Origin: Pseudoflavonifractor sp. 60
GTDB lineage: Bacteria; Bacillota; Clostridia; Oscillospirales; Oscillospiraceae
Reading direction: 5' to 3'
Assembly (NCBI RefSeq): GCF_009911645.1
Contig: NZ_QWKI01000055.1
Span: 18,884-82,883 of the forward strand
Length of the DNA stretch: 64,000 nt
Shown here: one piece after another, positions 18,373 to 26,994 of the stretch
Layout of the letters: every line of letters begins with the position of its first letter
How positions within the stretch are numbered: position 1 is the stretch's first letter
The notes under the pieces: model-generated
The model's database searches: none
Told to the model about the DNA's origin: nothing
Seen by the model: the letters and a program-made list of their open reading frames with translations, nothing else
Program-made: the position numbers and the translations under genes

Positions 18373-21300
18373 TCATGCTTCCTCCGTTCTTGAACTGTTC
18401 ACCGAGAGATACTTTTTATCCTCACGGTCAATCATGACATCAATTCGCTTTTTGTTCTGGATATCGAGCAGATTGATATTTACGATATCTTCCTCAATCC
18501 CATTAAAGGATTGCAACTGTTCGATGAAACGCCAGACCTTCTTTACGAGATCGGATTCGAGGAAAAGGACGGGAACTCCGCGTTCTGCTTCTGAAAGCAG
18601 CAGATACATATCGAAGTCAATTTTCAGGAAAATGTTCGCTGCGTCCTTTTTCTCAAAGCGCACATAGTTCGGGATCATTTCAATTCCGGCTTGCATATTT
18701 TTTTGGAGCGTGGGTCTACCGATACGAAAACTGCTGGTTTTTTGGGTGCCAATGGAAATCAGCACCTTGCGCGGTTCATTATCAAACCTGTGTCCAGACC
18801 AAATCTTCATTTCGGAGTTCGATGGTTTTGCGCTTCCGAAGAATGCGTTAATTTTTCGAATCAGTTCCTTGGCGATTTTCTTGTCGTTCTGCTGCAGGAA
18901 GGCTTGGAACTTAGAGGCGTCATCATCAAGTATCTTTAGGAGTTCCTCACCATGGGTATTGAAGAAATAAAACTGTCTTTTGCGGAGCCTGAACAACTCA
19001 TCATTATCGTAGGCGATGGCCTCGGCAGGAACCTTGTAACTCTCCGCCCATGAGTCTGCCTCAAGATCATTCAGAATGATTTTCTCATCCCAAAGTGGGT
19101 GCGAGATCTTGACCGGATCGATACTGCGCCTTATTGCGTCAAACAGTCCACCCTTACCCGCATAGACCAGATTGGCGATATCATATTCATCATTACCAGC
19201 CGTCTGATTCAACTGTTTGCAGGTGCGGTTGCCAAAGAGTAGGAAAGCAATAAGACTTTGCACCTCTCGCAGTGTTGCGTGATACCCCTGAAGAACCACT
19301 CGTTCCAAGACGATAGACAGCCGTTTCTGGAACAGAGCACCGTTTAACAAAGCGCGATTTCTTGTTACGACACAGTCATCGTGCAACGGGCATCCGTCAC
19401 ACTCTTTATAATGCTCCTTGGAGGTGAGCTTAGTAATCGCCTGGGCAAGCACCTCCGGAGTAAGGACCTCGCGTTTGCTGAGATCAAATACGACCACACT
19501 ATCAGGATTGATCTCCTCGTTATGAAAAACGATTGAGGATGTCATTGCGCGGTATGCTTCGGCAATGGGTGCAAAAGCACTACCGTACTCCTTATTCACG
19601 GAGTAGAGTATAGCAGCATTAATCGCAATGACAAACGCTTTCCCGTTATCGTGAGCATTGACCCAGCCATCAAAAATCTCTCGATTTGATAGTGTACTGG
19701 CATCAAGAACGATTTCGATGGGCTTACCCAATTTTTCTAATTCGGGCTTCATTATTCTGATAATGTGTGTCTTGCCGTCGCCCGGATTGCCCGTAAGGAC
19801 AATGTCTTTCCCGTTCTTTGCTGCGTCTATAATCGCAGAATCGAGTCTTGTTTTCAGGTGGATGAGAGATAGACGTTCGGGAGCAATGTGATCCGCATAC
19901 CCACTTGAACCACGATAGAAGTCACGAACGAATTGGAGTCCTGCTTTTGCTTCGTCATTCGCCGGCATTTGTGCCACCTCCAATTGGGGAAAGCTCCACT
20001 CTTTTTCTCCATCTATTTGGTTTCCGACCATGAATGCGTTTTTATCAAACGCCCGTATCCGCTCATAGATCGGTTCATAATTCAGCCTGCTGGAGAGCCA
20101 TCGCTCAGACCAATAATCTATAATTTTTTGCGTTCCAGCCTTATACTGCTCCATATCGGTGTAGTAGTGCGGTCTATCAGCTTTGCCCAACAGGTAATCC
20201 GATGTATTAGCTGCAAGACAGGCTCCATATACGATTCTCGACATGGCATGCTTTGAGAAATCCTTTGAGTCCTCATTTGTGGCCTCAAGGAGTTCCCGGA
20301 TTGCCATTGTGAGAAGACGCATTTTGGGGCTGGCCCCCTCGCCGAACACATGATTAATCCGGTTAAATCCGTCGCTTGTCGCCTCAGTGAGACTAAGAGT
20401 TGTGGCCTTGCTGATATGCATCGTACCGAAGCCAATTGTCATTCCGAGCCGTTTCCAAACGACATCAAAATCCGATCCAAACACCTCGCTGGGGATTTTA
20501 AGCCGATTATACTGGCTTGAGCCAACATAATATAAGGACGTAGTGCCGACATAGACAAGCTCCGCTGGACGACACACTGGCTGGCCTTTGAGTCTGCTGG
20601 CAATTTCGCTGGCTTTGTTTTCATATCGGGTTTTATAGTCATGGACGACCTGGGGAGAGGTGGCAAGCAGAGCAACGAGTTTTCCACCTAAGATTTCATT
20701 GTACGGAGGGATTGCTCCGCAAACATTCAGTTCCATGAGGCTGGAGCCGATATGCTTGGTCTTTTGAGCAACGAGGGCATTGCGAATTACAGAACTACCA
20801 GTTTCGCTTTTGCAGAAATTAATCCAGTTCTCATCATAATCAGGATCGTTTACAACGTCGGTAAGCGTTTTCTTGGCGATCAGTAATCTCGCAAGCTGCT
20901 CGGCCCGCTTCCTGTTGTAAAGGGCTTGCTCTGTTTTTGTAGATATGCTTCCGAGTTCGCTTCGTTCATCATCGTCGTATCCGTTTTCGGAAGAATTTCT
21001 GAGCGAATCCTGACGCTGCTGCTCTGCATTTGCTGCAAAATCAAGAAGCATACGGATATCTTCATTCGTTGGGTTCCTGACCGTCATTTCCGTACAAAGC
21101 TCGGAATAGTCGATGCCGGAGATACCATCCTCGATATATCCCAGCAGGCGCTGGAGCTCAAGACGAGCATCATCGCCGGGCAGTGTGAGGATATTCTCGA
21201 TAAAAGCATACTGGTTCCAGCCAATATAGTCATCTCTACAAGTAATCTGCACGGCACAGTTTTCCAGAGATGCTATTCCCATGACTGCATGCATGGGGTG

Positions 21301-21960
21301 GGCGGCATCCCTGATGAGATATTGCATTGTTCTTCCGGGAGTAGTCTCGGAAGGCGTCGACCATGTCAGCCGGAAATATCTCCAAATCTCTGATATCTTA
21401 AGGCCGGTAAACTGGTCTCGTTCGTTTTCCGTAACGAGTTGCAGATATGGCTGGATTGCCTGCTTAACACTAATCCTTCCTGCGTGCGCCTGTTCTAACC
21501 GATTGGCAAGTTCGGGGCCGTCTGCAATAAGTTCGGAAATATCGTGTCCGACAGAGTTCCGAGCCTCCATATGCTTGATAAAGTCGGTAAAAGTAAGCAG
21601 ACGCTCATGCCGACTTTCACGCATCCAACTCCGTAGCAGCTGCTTTACCTCGGGGGCGGACCCATCATGGGGGGAATTCCCGTTGAGGGTTGGGAGGTTC
21701 ATGTAAAGGACGCCATCTCTATAAAACGCTTTCCACGAGGCATGGATAAGATCCCGGAAGAGGAACCAAACTGCTCTGTATTTTTTTCGTTGATTAAGAT
21801 TGAAGGTGCATTCTGAAGTTACCCACTTGATTTCCTCATCCGCAATGTTTTCGATGTCGGCCAGAGTCGTGTCCTCAGTTATTCTGGATACCGCATTGTA
21901 AAACCGGATACGAAAATCACCTTCGAGCCTTGGCCTAAAAGGGATTTCCCGAGTCAGCAT
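18373..21960 (-). CDS. DruA-like (DUF4338) / DptF-like ATPase fusion
   Basis: 1195-aa protein, two modules. Residues about 190-690 match the pattern of DUF4338, the DruA domain of Druantia: RYL-like start, DDYIGWNQ, GGKLVALLATSPQV, ELVYVGTTSLY, SSQYNRL, NHVFGEGASPKM, IVYGACLAANT and YWSERWL. From about residue 700 it is a P-loop ATPase with Walker A GNPGDGKTH (724-732), VVVFDLS and a C-x2-C-x4-C cluster (CDGCPLHDDC), resembling DptF. The fusion of these two defence-associated modules is unusual. It follows the XRE regulator by 22 bp and leads the operon. Confidence 0.7.
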   Translation of the reverse strand: MLTREIPFRPRLEGDFRIRFYNAVSRITEDTTLADIENIADEEIKWVTSECTFNLNQRKKYRAVWFLFRDLIHASWKAFYRDGVLYMNLPTLNGNSPHDGSAPEVKQLLRSWMRESRHERLLTFTDFIKHMEARNSVGHDISELIADGPELANRLEQAHAGRISVKQAIQPYLQLVTENERDQFTGLKISEIWRYFRLTWSTPSETTPGRTMQYLIRDAAHPMHAVMGIASLENCAVQITCRDDYIGWNQYAFIENILTLPGDDARLELQRLLGYIEDGISGIDYSELCTEMTVRNPTNEDIRMLLDFAANAEQQRQDSLRNSSENGYDDDERSELGSISTKTEQALYNRKRAEQLARLLIAKKTLTDVVNDPDYDENWINFCKSETGSSVIRNALVAQKTKHIGSSLMELNVCGAIPPYNEILGGKLVALLATSPQVVHDYKTRYENKASEIASRLKGQPVCRPAELVYVGTTSLYYVGSSQYNRLKIPSEVFGSDFDVVWKRLGMTIGFGTMHISKATTLSLTEATSDGFNRINHVFGEGASPKMRLLTMAIRELLEATNEDSKDFSKHAMSRIVYGACLAANTSDYLLGKADRPHYYTDMEQYKAGTQKIIDYWSERWLSSRLNYEPIYERIRAFDKNAFMVGNQIDGEKEWSFPQLEVAQMPANDEAKAGLQFVRDFYRGSSGYADHIAPERLSLIHLKTRLDSAIIDAAKNGKDIVLTGNPGDGKTHIIRIMKPELEKLGKPIEIVLDASTLSNREIFDGWVNAHDNGKAFVIAINAAILYSVNKEYGSAFAPIAEAYRAMTSSIVFHNEEINPDSVVVFDLSKREVLTPEVLAQAITKLTSKEHYKECDGCPLHDDCVVTRNRALLNGALFQKRLSIVLERVVLQGYHATLREVQSLIAFLLFGNRTCKQLNQTAGNDEYDIANLVYAGKGGLFDAIRRSIDPVKISHPLWDEKIILNDLEADSWAESYKVPAEAIAYDNDELFRLRKRQFYFFNTHGEELLKILDDDASKFQAFLQQNDKKIAKELIRKINAFFGSAKPSNSEMKIWSGHRFDNEPRKVLISIGTQKTSSFRIGRPTLQKNMQAGIEMIPNYVRFEKKDAANIFLKIDFDMYLLLSEAERGVPVLFLESDLVKKVWRFIEQLQSFNGIEEDIVNINLLDIQNKKRIDVMIDREDKKYLSVNSSRTEEA

Positions 21961-21982
21961 GAATGAAGACCTCTCTCTCCGA

Positions 21983-22210
21983 TTATTCTCTCACCAGTTC
22001 CATGATGTCTCCTACATCACAGTCGAGGGCGCAACAGATTTTGCAAAGGATCTCGGTATTGGTGCTTCCGCCGCGACCGAGCTTTGCAAGAGAGGTCGCA
22101 CTGATTTCAGCCAGTTCGCAGAGGCTTTTTTTCTTGATTCCCTTATCAATCAGCAGTTTGAACAGCTTATTGTAGCTGAAACGTCCTTTTTTACCGGCAT
22201 GGGTATCCAT
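21983..22210 (-). CDS. XRE/Cro-type regulator of the defence-like operon
   Basis: 75-aa single-domain helix-turn-helix protein: FSYNKLFKLLIDKG, then KKKSLCELAEISATSLAKL and NTEILCKICCALDCDVGDIMEL. It is the HTH_26-type fold of small autoregulators. The ATG at 22210 follows GGGGGGAG. It is the first gene of the operon and lies 22 bp before the DruA/DptF fusion. It probably represses the operon through sites near the promoter at 22322-22350. Regulators of this kind are common in defence islands. Confidence 0.85.
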   Translation of the reverse strand: MDTHAGKKGRFSYNKLFKLLIDKGIKKKSLCELAEISATSLAKLGRGGSTNTEILCKICCALDCDVGDIMELVRE

Positions 22211-22321
22211 TACACTCCCCCCCTTGTTATTTGCGAAATCAATGGCACAAACCAGTTGGGCAATTATTGGCCAGCGCCCCTAATCGCCCGAAAATTGATG
22301 CCTCGGTCTGAAAACGAAAAT

Positions 22322-22366
22322 ATTCTATCACAAAATTGCGCTTTCGTCTATATTTTTCCACTTTCG
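22322..22366 (-). promoter_or_regulatory. Putative promoter/operator of the defence-like operon
   Basis: On the minus strand, TAGACG and TAGAAT are separated by 17 bases, a moderate sigma-A match, 112 bases before the XRE start. CGAAAG occurs twice at a 20-bp spacing (22341-22346 and 22361-22366), at and just upstream of the -35. These are possible XRE binding half-sites. The long leader and the imperfect -35 keep confidence low. Confidence 0.4.
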
Positions 22367-22486
22367 CCAAAATATTTTATTGAAGTCTTGAATGGCAGCT
22401 TGATTGTCTTCTCGAGCTTTGATATTCTTGTCCATACTGCTCAGGACATAAAGTGTTGAGATGAAACGAACAGGGAAGTCGGTGCC

Positions 22487-22896
22487 ATGCGCATTCTCAT
22501 GCTGGGTAGTAGCTTCACATCTGCAAATCAGATGCCCCAAATGCTCGCTACCTTCATCGGCGGGGAGGTAGTCTGCCACACCCGGGGCAGGGCGCGGTGT
22601 GGCGGTCCGAACAGTTGAACCCTGACACCAGGCTGGGTGTCCAAACCCAGGCTGCACTGGCGACTATGTGGTGCTCCTGGAGATGAGCCACGGCCCCATC
22701 ACCGTGCTCAAGAGCTTCTTTGCCGGTGTGGAGCGGCTCTGTGAGCCGATCCGGAAAATGGGGCCGTGCCGGTCCTGTTCGCCACCTGGGCGTATCAGCG
22801 GGGTGGAGCCAAGCTGGCCGCCAAGGGCTGGGCCTATGACGAGATGGTTCGGCGGCTGGCTGAGGTATATCGAAAAGCGGCCCTGGACAGCGGCGT
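22487..22896 (+). pseudogene. SGNH hydrolase-like (DUF4886-type) remnant
   Basis: The ATG at 22487 begins MRILMLGSSFTSANQMPQML, the Gly-x-Ser-x-Thr start of DUF4886/SGNH-type hydrolases. Frame breaks follow. Later pieces read DYVVLLEMSHGPITVLKSFF and VLFATWAYQRGGAKLAAKGW, which are expected further along in the same family. The end is replaced by an unrelated hydrolase tail near 22897. The gene is broken and inactive. Confidence 0.6.
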
Positions 22897-23209
22897 CACG
22901 GTGCGGGACAATCTGATCGGCCTTTCCCCGTCCTACCCCACAGACACCGGCCTCGTCCTGCTGAGGGCCTACCTCTACAGCGACTACCCGCCTGCTGACA
23001 CCCTCACCATCTACGGTTCCTTGAACCAGAGCGAGGAGGACAAGATTGACTGTACCGAGAATGTGGTGGAAATCGAGGGTGACAACCACGCCCAGTTCGG
23101 CAATTACGGCCCCCAGAAGGGGGATGCGCTCGCCGTCATCTCAGCAGAGGAACAGTAGACCCGGACGGTGGAGGCTGTGGTGGACTTCATCGCCCAGCGG
23201 CGGGGATAA
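22897..23209 (+). pseudogene. Alpha/beta-hydrolase C-terminal remnant
   Basis: The frame reads NLIGLSPSYPTDTGLVLL, TLTIYGSLNQSEEDK and VEIEGDNHAQFGNYGPQKGD, where the late histidine of NHAQFG is the expected catalytic histidine of a small alpha/beta hydrolase family. An in-frame TAG at 23156 interrupts it, and homologous-looking sequence continues to a TAA at 23207. It is joined directly to the preceding DUF4886-like remnant, so a deletion fused two genes. Confidence 0.6.
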
Positions 23210-23645
23210 ATGAAAGGGCTGTGGAGCGGTTCACACATTGGGGGTGCCCTTCTGTTCTGCTCTGTCGGCGCAATATATTCAGACATCCATACAGCCGACT
23301 TTTTCGCAGACTTCGAGATGTGTTATGTCCTGCGTGTAATGTCATTTTTTATGAGGGGGATGGCATTACAGTTACTTTGGCATGGCAAAACCGGTGGACA
23401 AACATGAATTCATTTGCCGTACTCCGGTTGCCGGACAATCTCCACGGGCTCTGTCATGGGAGCGTCATCTAGCACCTTGAAGAGATGACTCTCAAAAAGG
23501 CTGGAGGGCAGAGAAGGCGATTCGCTGTGTCGTTTTCGACATTTATGTATTTACGTTCGAAAAAATATTTGCAATCCGTTCTGGGGTTTATTCCTTGTTT
23601 ACTGGTACGCAATATTTGACAGGATAGTTCTCCTAATCAATAAAG
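23210..23645. other. Stretch without a recognisable gene
   Basis: Short open frames here have no recognisable product or convincing ribosome-binding site. It is probably degraded sequence between the hydrolase remnants and the CAP gene terminator. Confidence 0.5.
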
Positions 23646-23684
23646 AAAGCAGTGCGTTCCAGGTAGTGTGGAATGCACCGCTTT
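23646..23684 (-). terminator. Terminator of the CAP-protein gene
   Basis: On the minus strand, AAAGC-GGTGC-ATTCCA pairs with TGGAA-CGCAC-TGCTTT and is followed by CTTTATT, starting 13 bases after the CAP stop codon. Confidence 0.7.
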
Positions 23685-23697
23685 GTTTCATGTTTGG

Positions 23698-24471
23698 CTA
23701 TGCGTAGAAGTTGACGCTGTTGGGTATTCCGACAAACATATAGCAGTATGTAATCCCGTCGTACTGGGTCACGCCCACACCGATGCAGTCGCATCTCGGA
23801 TCGATCATCGTCTGGAAGTGTCCGGGAGAGTTGATCCAATTGTCGACGGCACGTTGAGCAGCATCGGCTGTACCGGTGAACACAGTCAGGTTATCACCGA
23901 AGCCGTAGGGGTAACCGGCGTCGACAGCGGCCTTGCTCTCCTCCGGAGAGTGATGCCAGGTGTACCGCCGGTTGGAGCAGATTTGGGCGGCGTTCATCAG
24001 GGCATCGTTGACCGGCAGCTCTGACACACCGTTGGCCTTGCGGGTCTGGTTGATGAGCCGTATCAGTTCCAGCCGTATCTCCATGCAGTCTGTCAGGCTG
24101 GTATTGTCATTCTCAACGGAAGGGGCGGGGTCAACGGTGGCACCGACCGTGAGCGTCATGCTTCCACACTCCCCGGCACTGTTGGAGGCGGTGATCTCCG
24201 CTGATCCCTCTGACTTGGCGATGGCAACCCAGAAGGTCAGCACCTGTTCCACCGCCACGATGTCCGATGCGCTGGAGGTGACGGTGCACTCCGTACCTCT
24301 GGGGCCAATGATGAGTCCGCTTCGCTCTCCGACCTCCAAGGTACTGCCTTTGTAGCTGCTTACTTGGATGGATTCGTCTGGCGCTACTGTCGCTGTGGCG
24401 GGGATGGTGAGGGCGGTTGCGAGGATGCCTGCTGTCAGTGCGGCAGCGCTATACTTTTTTATACTAATCAT
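23698..24471 (-). CDS. Secreted CAP-domain (SCP/PR1) protein
   Basis: 257-aa exported protein. A signal peptide (KKYSAAALTAGILATALTIPATA) is followed by a Big-like/beta-rich domain (about residues 35-112) and a CAP domain (about 128-257). The CAP domain has IRLINQTRKANGVSELPVNDALMNAAQ, YTWHHSP, GENL-like GFGDNL and NSPGHFQTMIDP, including the two conserved histidines. Bacterial CAP proteins are extracellular and often bind cell wall or host molecules; exact roles are mostly unknown. It is the last gene before attR and is monocistronic. Confidence 0.85.
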   Translation of the reverse strand: MISIKKYSAAALTAGILATALTIPATATVAPDESIQVSSYKGSTLEVGERSGLIIGPRGTECTVTSSASDIVAVEQVLTFWVAIAKSEGSAEITASNSAGECGSMTLTVGATVDPAPSVENDNTSLTDCMEIRLELIRLINQTRKANGVSELPVNDALMNAAQICSNRRYTWHHSPEESKAAVDAGYPYGFGDNLTVFTGTADAAQRAVDNWINSPGHFQTMIDPRCDCIGVGVTQYDGITYCYMFVGIPNSVNFYA

Positions 24472-24779
24472 TTGCTTTTCCTCCTAATTTCAGCATTTTG
24501 TGGGGCTTTTGCAACCAACACAATACCGAAACAGAAGATGAAAGTCGATAGGGACAAACGGAGAAATTCAGAGGCAAAAAGTAAGCAAACTATACAGTGC
24601 TTTGCTGTCCATGTGGAGGAGCCCTTTCGTTACGACAATCTTTCTGACCACATAACCAGCCACAGACAGGTGTGGAATACACGGAAACACTGTATTCAAA
24701 GAGTGTCGGAAAGCAAATGGAATGGAACGGAAACGGCTAGAAATAGACAAAAAATATGTAAAAAATATTGCTATGGCAG

Positions 24780-24824
24780 TTGGTAAGGATGAGGTCCCCA
24801 GTTCAAATCTGGGTAGCAGCTCCA
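24780..24824 (+). repeat. attR: tRNA-Thr(GGT) 3' fragment, direct repeat copy 2
   Basis: Identical over 45 bases to 3627-3671, starting at the anticodon loop TTGGTAA and ending with CCA. The upstream bases again lack the 5' half of the tRNA. A truncated integrase gene abuts the right side, so this site also marks the edge of a second, older element. Confidence 0.9.
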
Positions 24825-25966
24825 GAGAAACCCGTTGTCCCGCAAGGGATAGCGGTTTTTTTTATTTTGTGGTTGCTGTAAAAAATCGGTGAGAAAAGAA
24901 GACCGTAATCCTGGTATTCCTCGCCAAAGAAAGCCTTGTTTGCGGCGATCTCCTCCAGTCTGCCTTTCGGTTCATGGAGCAGCGGTGTGGTCAGGTACTG
25001 TTTGCGTACACTGCCATCGGTTTTGGGGTCTTTCAGAATCAGCCTGCTTTTGGAAGTGGAGACCTGTTTCGGAAAGACCTTAATAATTTTTTCTTCTGGC
25101 AGTTCACGCAGAGCGTCATCGGAGACACGCTCCACAATCTGAGTGATCCACATACTGCGGTCCCGAAAGTTGATACTGCCTGCCTCAAGGCCAACAACCT
25201 CACCGGAGCGGAGAGAGCAAATAAAGCCGAGGTGGACTGCCAAATGCAGCAGAGGGTCATTCTCAATGCTGTCCAGCACATCCAGAACTCGTTTGGGCTC
25301 CCAGGCCTTCCGTTTCTTTGTCTTTTCCGAGGGTGGAGTCGTTTCGGGAATCTCCGTGACATAGCCCCATCGTTTGGCGGTTGGAAAGCCAAGCATAAGA
25401 ATGTTGTAGCATTTCTTGACAGTCGGAGAACTGAGCGTGGGAATTTCCGAGGCTTTCTTTCCGTAGCTCTTACTTCCGCGACAAGGCTTCCTGCGGAGAT
25501 AATCAATGAAGTCGTCAATGGCCTGTGGTGTGATGGAGCTCATGACCCAATCGCCCAAATAGGGGTAAATGTGGGCCTCTAAATTCTGCACATAGCTGTC
25601 GTAGGTCTTGGGTGAAAACCCCTTATTCCTGGCGTGTACGGGTAGAAACCGCTGCATAAACTCACGGTATGTTCTATGGGTATTGTCCTCCTGACAGGAA
25701 GCAGTCGGAAGCTCTTTCACATCAGGATTTTCCTGGGAGATTCTTTGCGCGGATTTTTCAATGGCACGCTTCCTTTTGTAGTCCAGTGCAGCTTGCCGGA
25801 TATCATCAGGGCGTTTTTGCGTTTGCAGAAAATCAATGTACGCTTTTCTCTGGATCGCTTCTAATTCGGTATTGTAGGATTCCCATTGCTGTTTACGGAT
25901 GCCATCGGAGGTTTGATAGGTATAAACGACATTATGGGAAGATCCCCTAATGGTGTAGGTTGCCAC
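24803..25966 (-). pseudogene. Tyrosine recombinase truncated at attR
   Basis: The frame has a GTG start at 25966 with AGAGGAC upstream. It shows the arm-binding N-terminus (VVYTYQTSDGIRKQQWESY), a core-binding domain (YREFMQRFLPVHARNKGFSPKTYDSY) and the first catalytic arginine in SLRSGEVVGL. Homology stops at DYGLLFS near 24890. The remaining codons run through the terminator and the att repeat. The HxxR, second histidine and tyrosine boxes are absent, so it cannot recombine. It belonged to the element on the right. Confidence 0.85.
24827..24864 (+). terminator. Hairpin after attR
   Basis: AACC-CG-TTGTCCC pairs with GGGATAG-CGGTT across GCAA, with a run of eight Ts. It resembles a tRNA terminator in the expected place after CCA. 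Confidence 0.65.
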
Positions 25967-25993
25967 AACAGATCGTCCTCTCTATGGTGTGAT

Positions 25994-26200
25994 TTAAGTG
26001 GCGCTGCCTCCCTCGTTGAACCATTTGTCAAACGATTCTTTGTGGATGCGCAGACACCGCTTACCAAGCCGGATGACTTTGAAATCGCTTGTATGTTCGC
26101 AGAGATAATACGCTTTGCGAATGCTCACACCAAGGATATCAGCTACCTGCTCAGCGGTATAGGTACGCTGAACAGTGCCGCTGCAAGTAGATTTATCCAT
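25994..26200 (-). CDS. Excisionase-like DNA-binding protein
   Basis: 68-aa protein starting MDKSTCSGTVQRTYT. The core TAEQVADILGVSIRKAYYLCEHTSDFKVIRLGKRCLRIHKESFDKWF is an HTH_17/excisionase fold. The ATG at 26200 follows AAGGAGT. It lies 27 bp before the truncated integrase and on the same strand, the usual xis-int order. It is intact, although its partner integrase is not. Confidence 0.8.
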   Translation of the reverse strand: MDKSTCSGTVQRTYTAEQVADILGVSIRKAYYLCEHTSDFKVIRLGKRCLRIHKESFDKWFNEGGSAT

Positions 26201-26613
26201 AACAGGACTCCTTTTGCAATTCGGCAACTACAACAGGTATGCAAAATGCCTCCTCTCTGAATTTGTTTAGCAGGGTAGGAACATTATATAGCATACCTGA
26301 CGAATTGCCAAGAAAATTTTATTGTTTGAATTTTTCCTATTCCCGGCCCATTTCCTGCGCTCTCATTCCAGACCGCGTATTGTCAGGCTGCCGCTGTGCG
26401 GCATTTCAGCGGCGGGTGTGCAGAGGCACACTGTCCGCCGCTCCTGTATAACCTCCGGGACAGGGTGTGGATGTACTGGCGCTTATGGCCGCTTCATCGT
26501 TTGTCAAGGTATGTGTCCGATTTGGGGCTTCTGCATAATAAATAGAGACAGGCCCCCTTTTTTTCTGCACCAGAAGAGAAAAAATTTTATTTTCTATATG
26601 TGGTATTTATTCC

Positions 26614-26642
26614 TTGACACACACAATATATTGTGCTAATAT
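26614..26642 (+). promoter_or_regulatory. Strong promoter with a palindromic operator in its spacer
   Basis: TTGACA (26614-26619) and TAATAT (26637-26642) are separated by exactly 17 bases, a near-consensus sigma-A promoter. The spacer contains the perfect 14-bp palindrome CACAATATATTGTG (26622-26635), a likely repressor site. Transcription would run rightward through the leader into the 26995-35838 genes. Confidence 0.8.
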
Positions 26643-26649
26643 CTCCTTG

Positions 26650-26940
26650 TAATTGATTCTATGTGCGTTCCTCTTTTTTGAGGGCAGGCCGTCAGGTCTG
26701 GGGGCGAAGGGTTTCGCATTGCACACGTTACGGGAAAGGCTTGATACCAAGGCAGCCTTTTCCGGTGATTGTACGGACTGTCAGCGGTATTACTGCGCCC
26801 ATTTATGGCGGGTATCTGCTGATTTTTTATTTTCATATGGGGAATCACCCCAACGCGAACAGCGGGAATGACTGATGCCACCAACCAGGTGGTGATCTGG
26901 CCTTTGGTCAGAGTACAGTCATTCCCATTTTTTTTTGTTG
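26650..26940 (+). ncRNA. Candidate structured leader RNA ending in a terminator
   Basis: About 290 bases follow the strong promoter without a credible gene. Visible hairpins include GGAAAGGCT with AGCCTTTTCC around 26731-26766 and CGCC-N7-GGCG near 26799. The stretch ends in the long terminator hairpin at 26864-26936. It could be a small RNA or an attenuator for the genes downstream. I do not recognise a known RNA family. Confidence 0.45.
26864..26936 (+). terminator. Long terminator hairpin in the leader
   Basis: GGGAATGACTG (26864-26874) pairs perfectly with CAGTCATTCCC (26916-26926), followed by A and nine Ts. An inner hairpin CCACC/GGTGG lies within the loop. If it forms, it ends the leader transcript before 26995. 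Confidence 0.75.
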
Positions 26941-26994
26941 CCCAAACGCCGCAAGGCTTTGAGGATAAATCAAACGATGAAAGGAGCGCAGACC

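Larger units (their letters stand above)
3627..24824. mobile_element. Integrated element between tRNA-Thr direct repeats
   Basis: A 21.2-kb segment lies between two perfect 45-bp copies of the 3' part of a tRNA-Thr gene. Two tyrosine recombinases sit just inside the left repeat. They are followed leftward-transcribed by a helix-turn-helix/ribbon-helix-helix module, then IS remnants, the defence-like operon and a CAP protein. No conjugation genes were found inside, so this looks like an integrative genomic island or one that relies on helper functions. The boundaries rest on the repeats; excision has not been shown. Confidence 0.75.

Noticed and set aside
11426..22210. BREX, DISARM or a complete Dnd system
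   Set aside because: No PglZ, methylase, PLD nuclease or dndABCDE genes are visible; only Dpt-like and DruA-like parts could be seen.
26636..26940. Protein-coding genes in the leader region
   Set aside because: Short frames overlap hairpins and the terminator and have no good start context; noncoding structure explains the region better.
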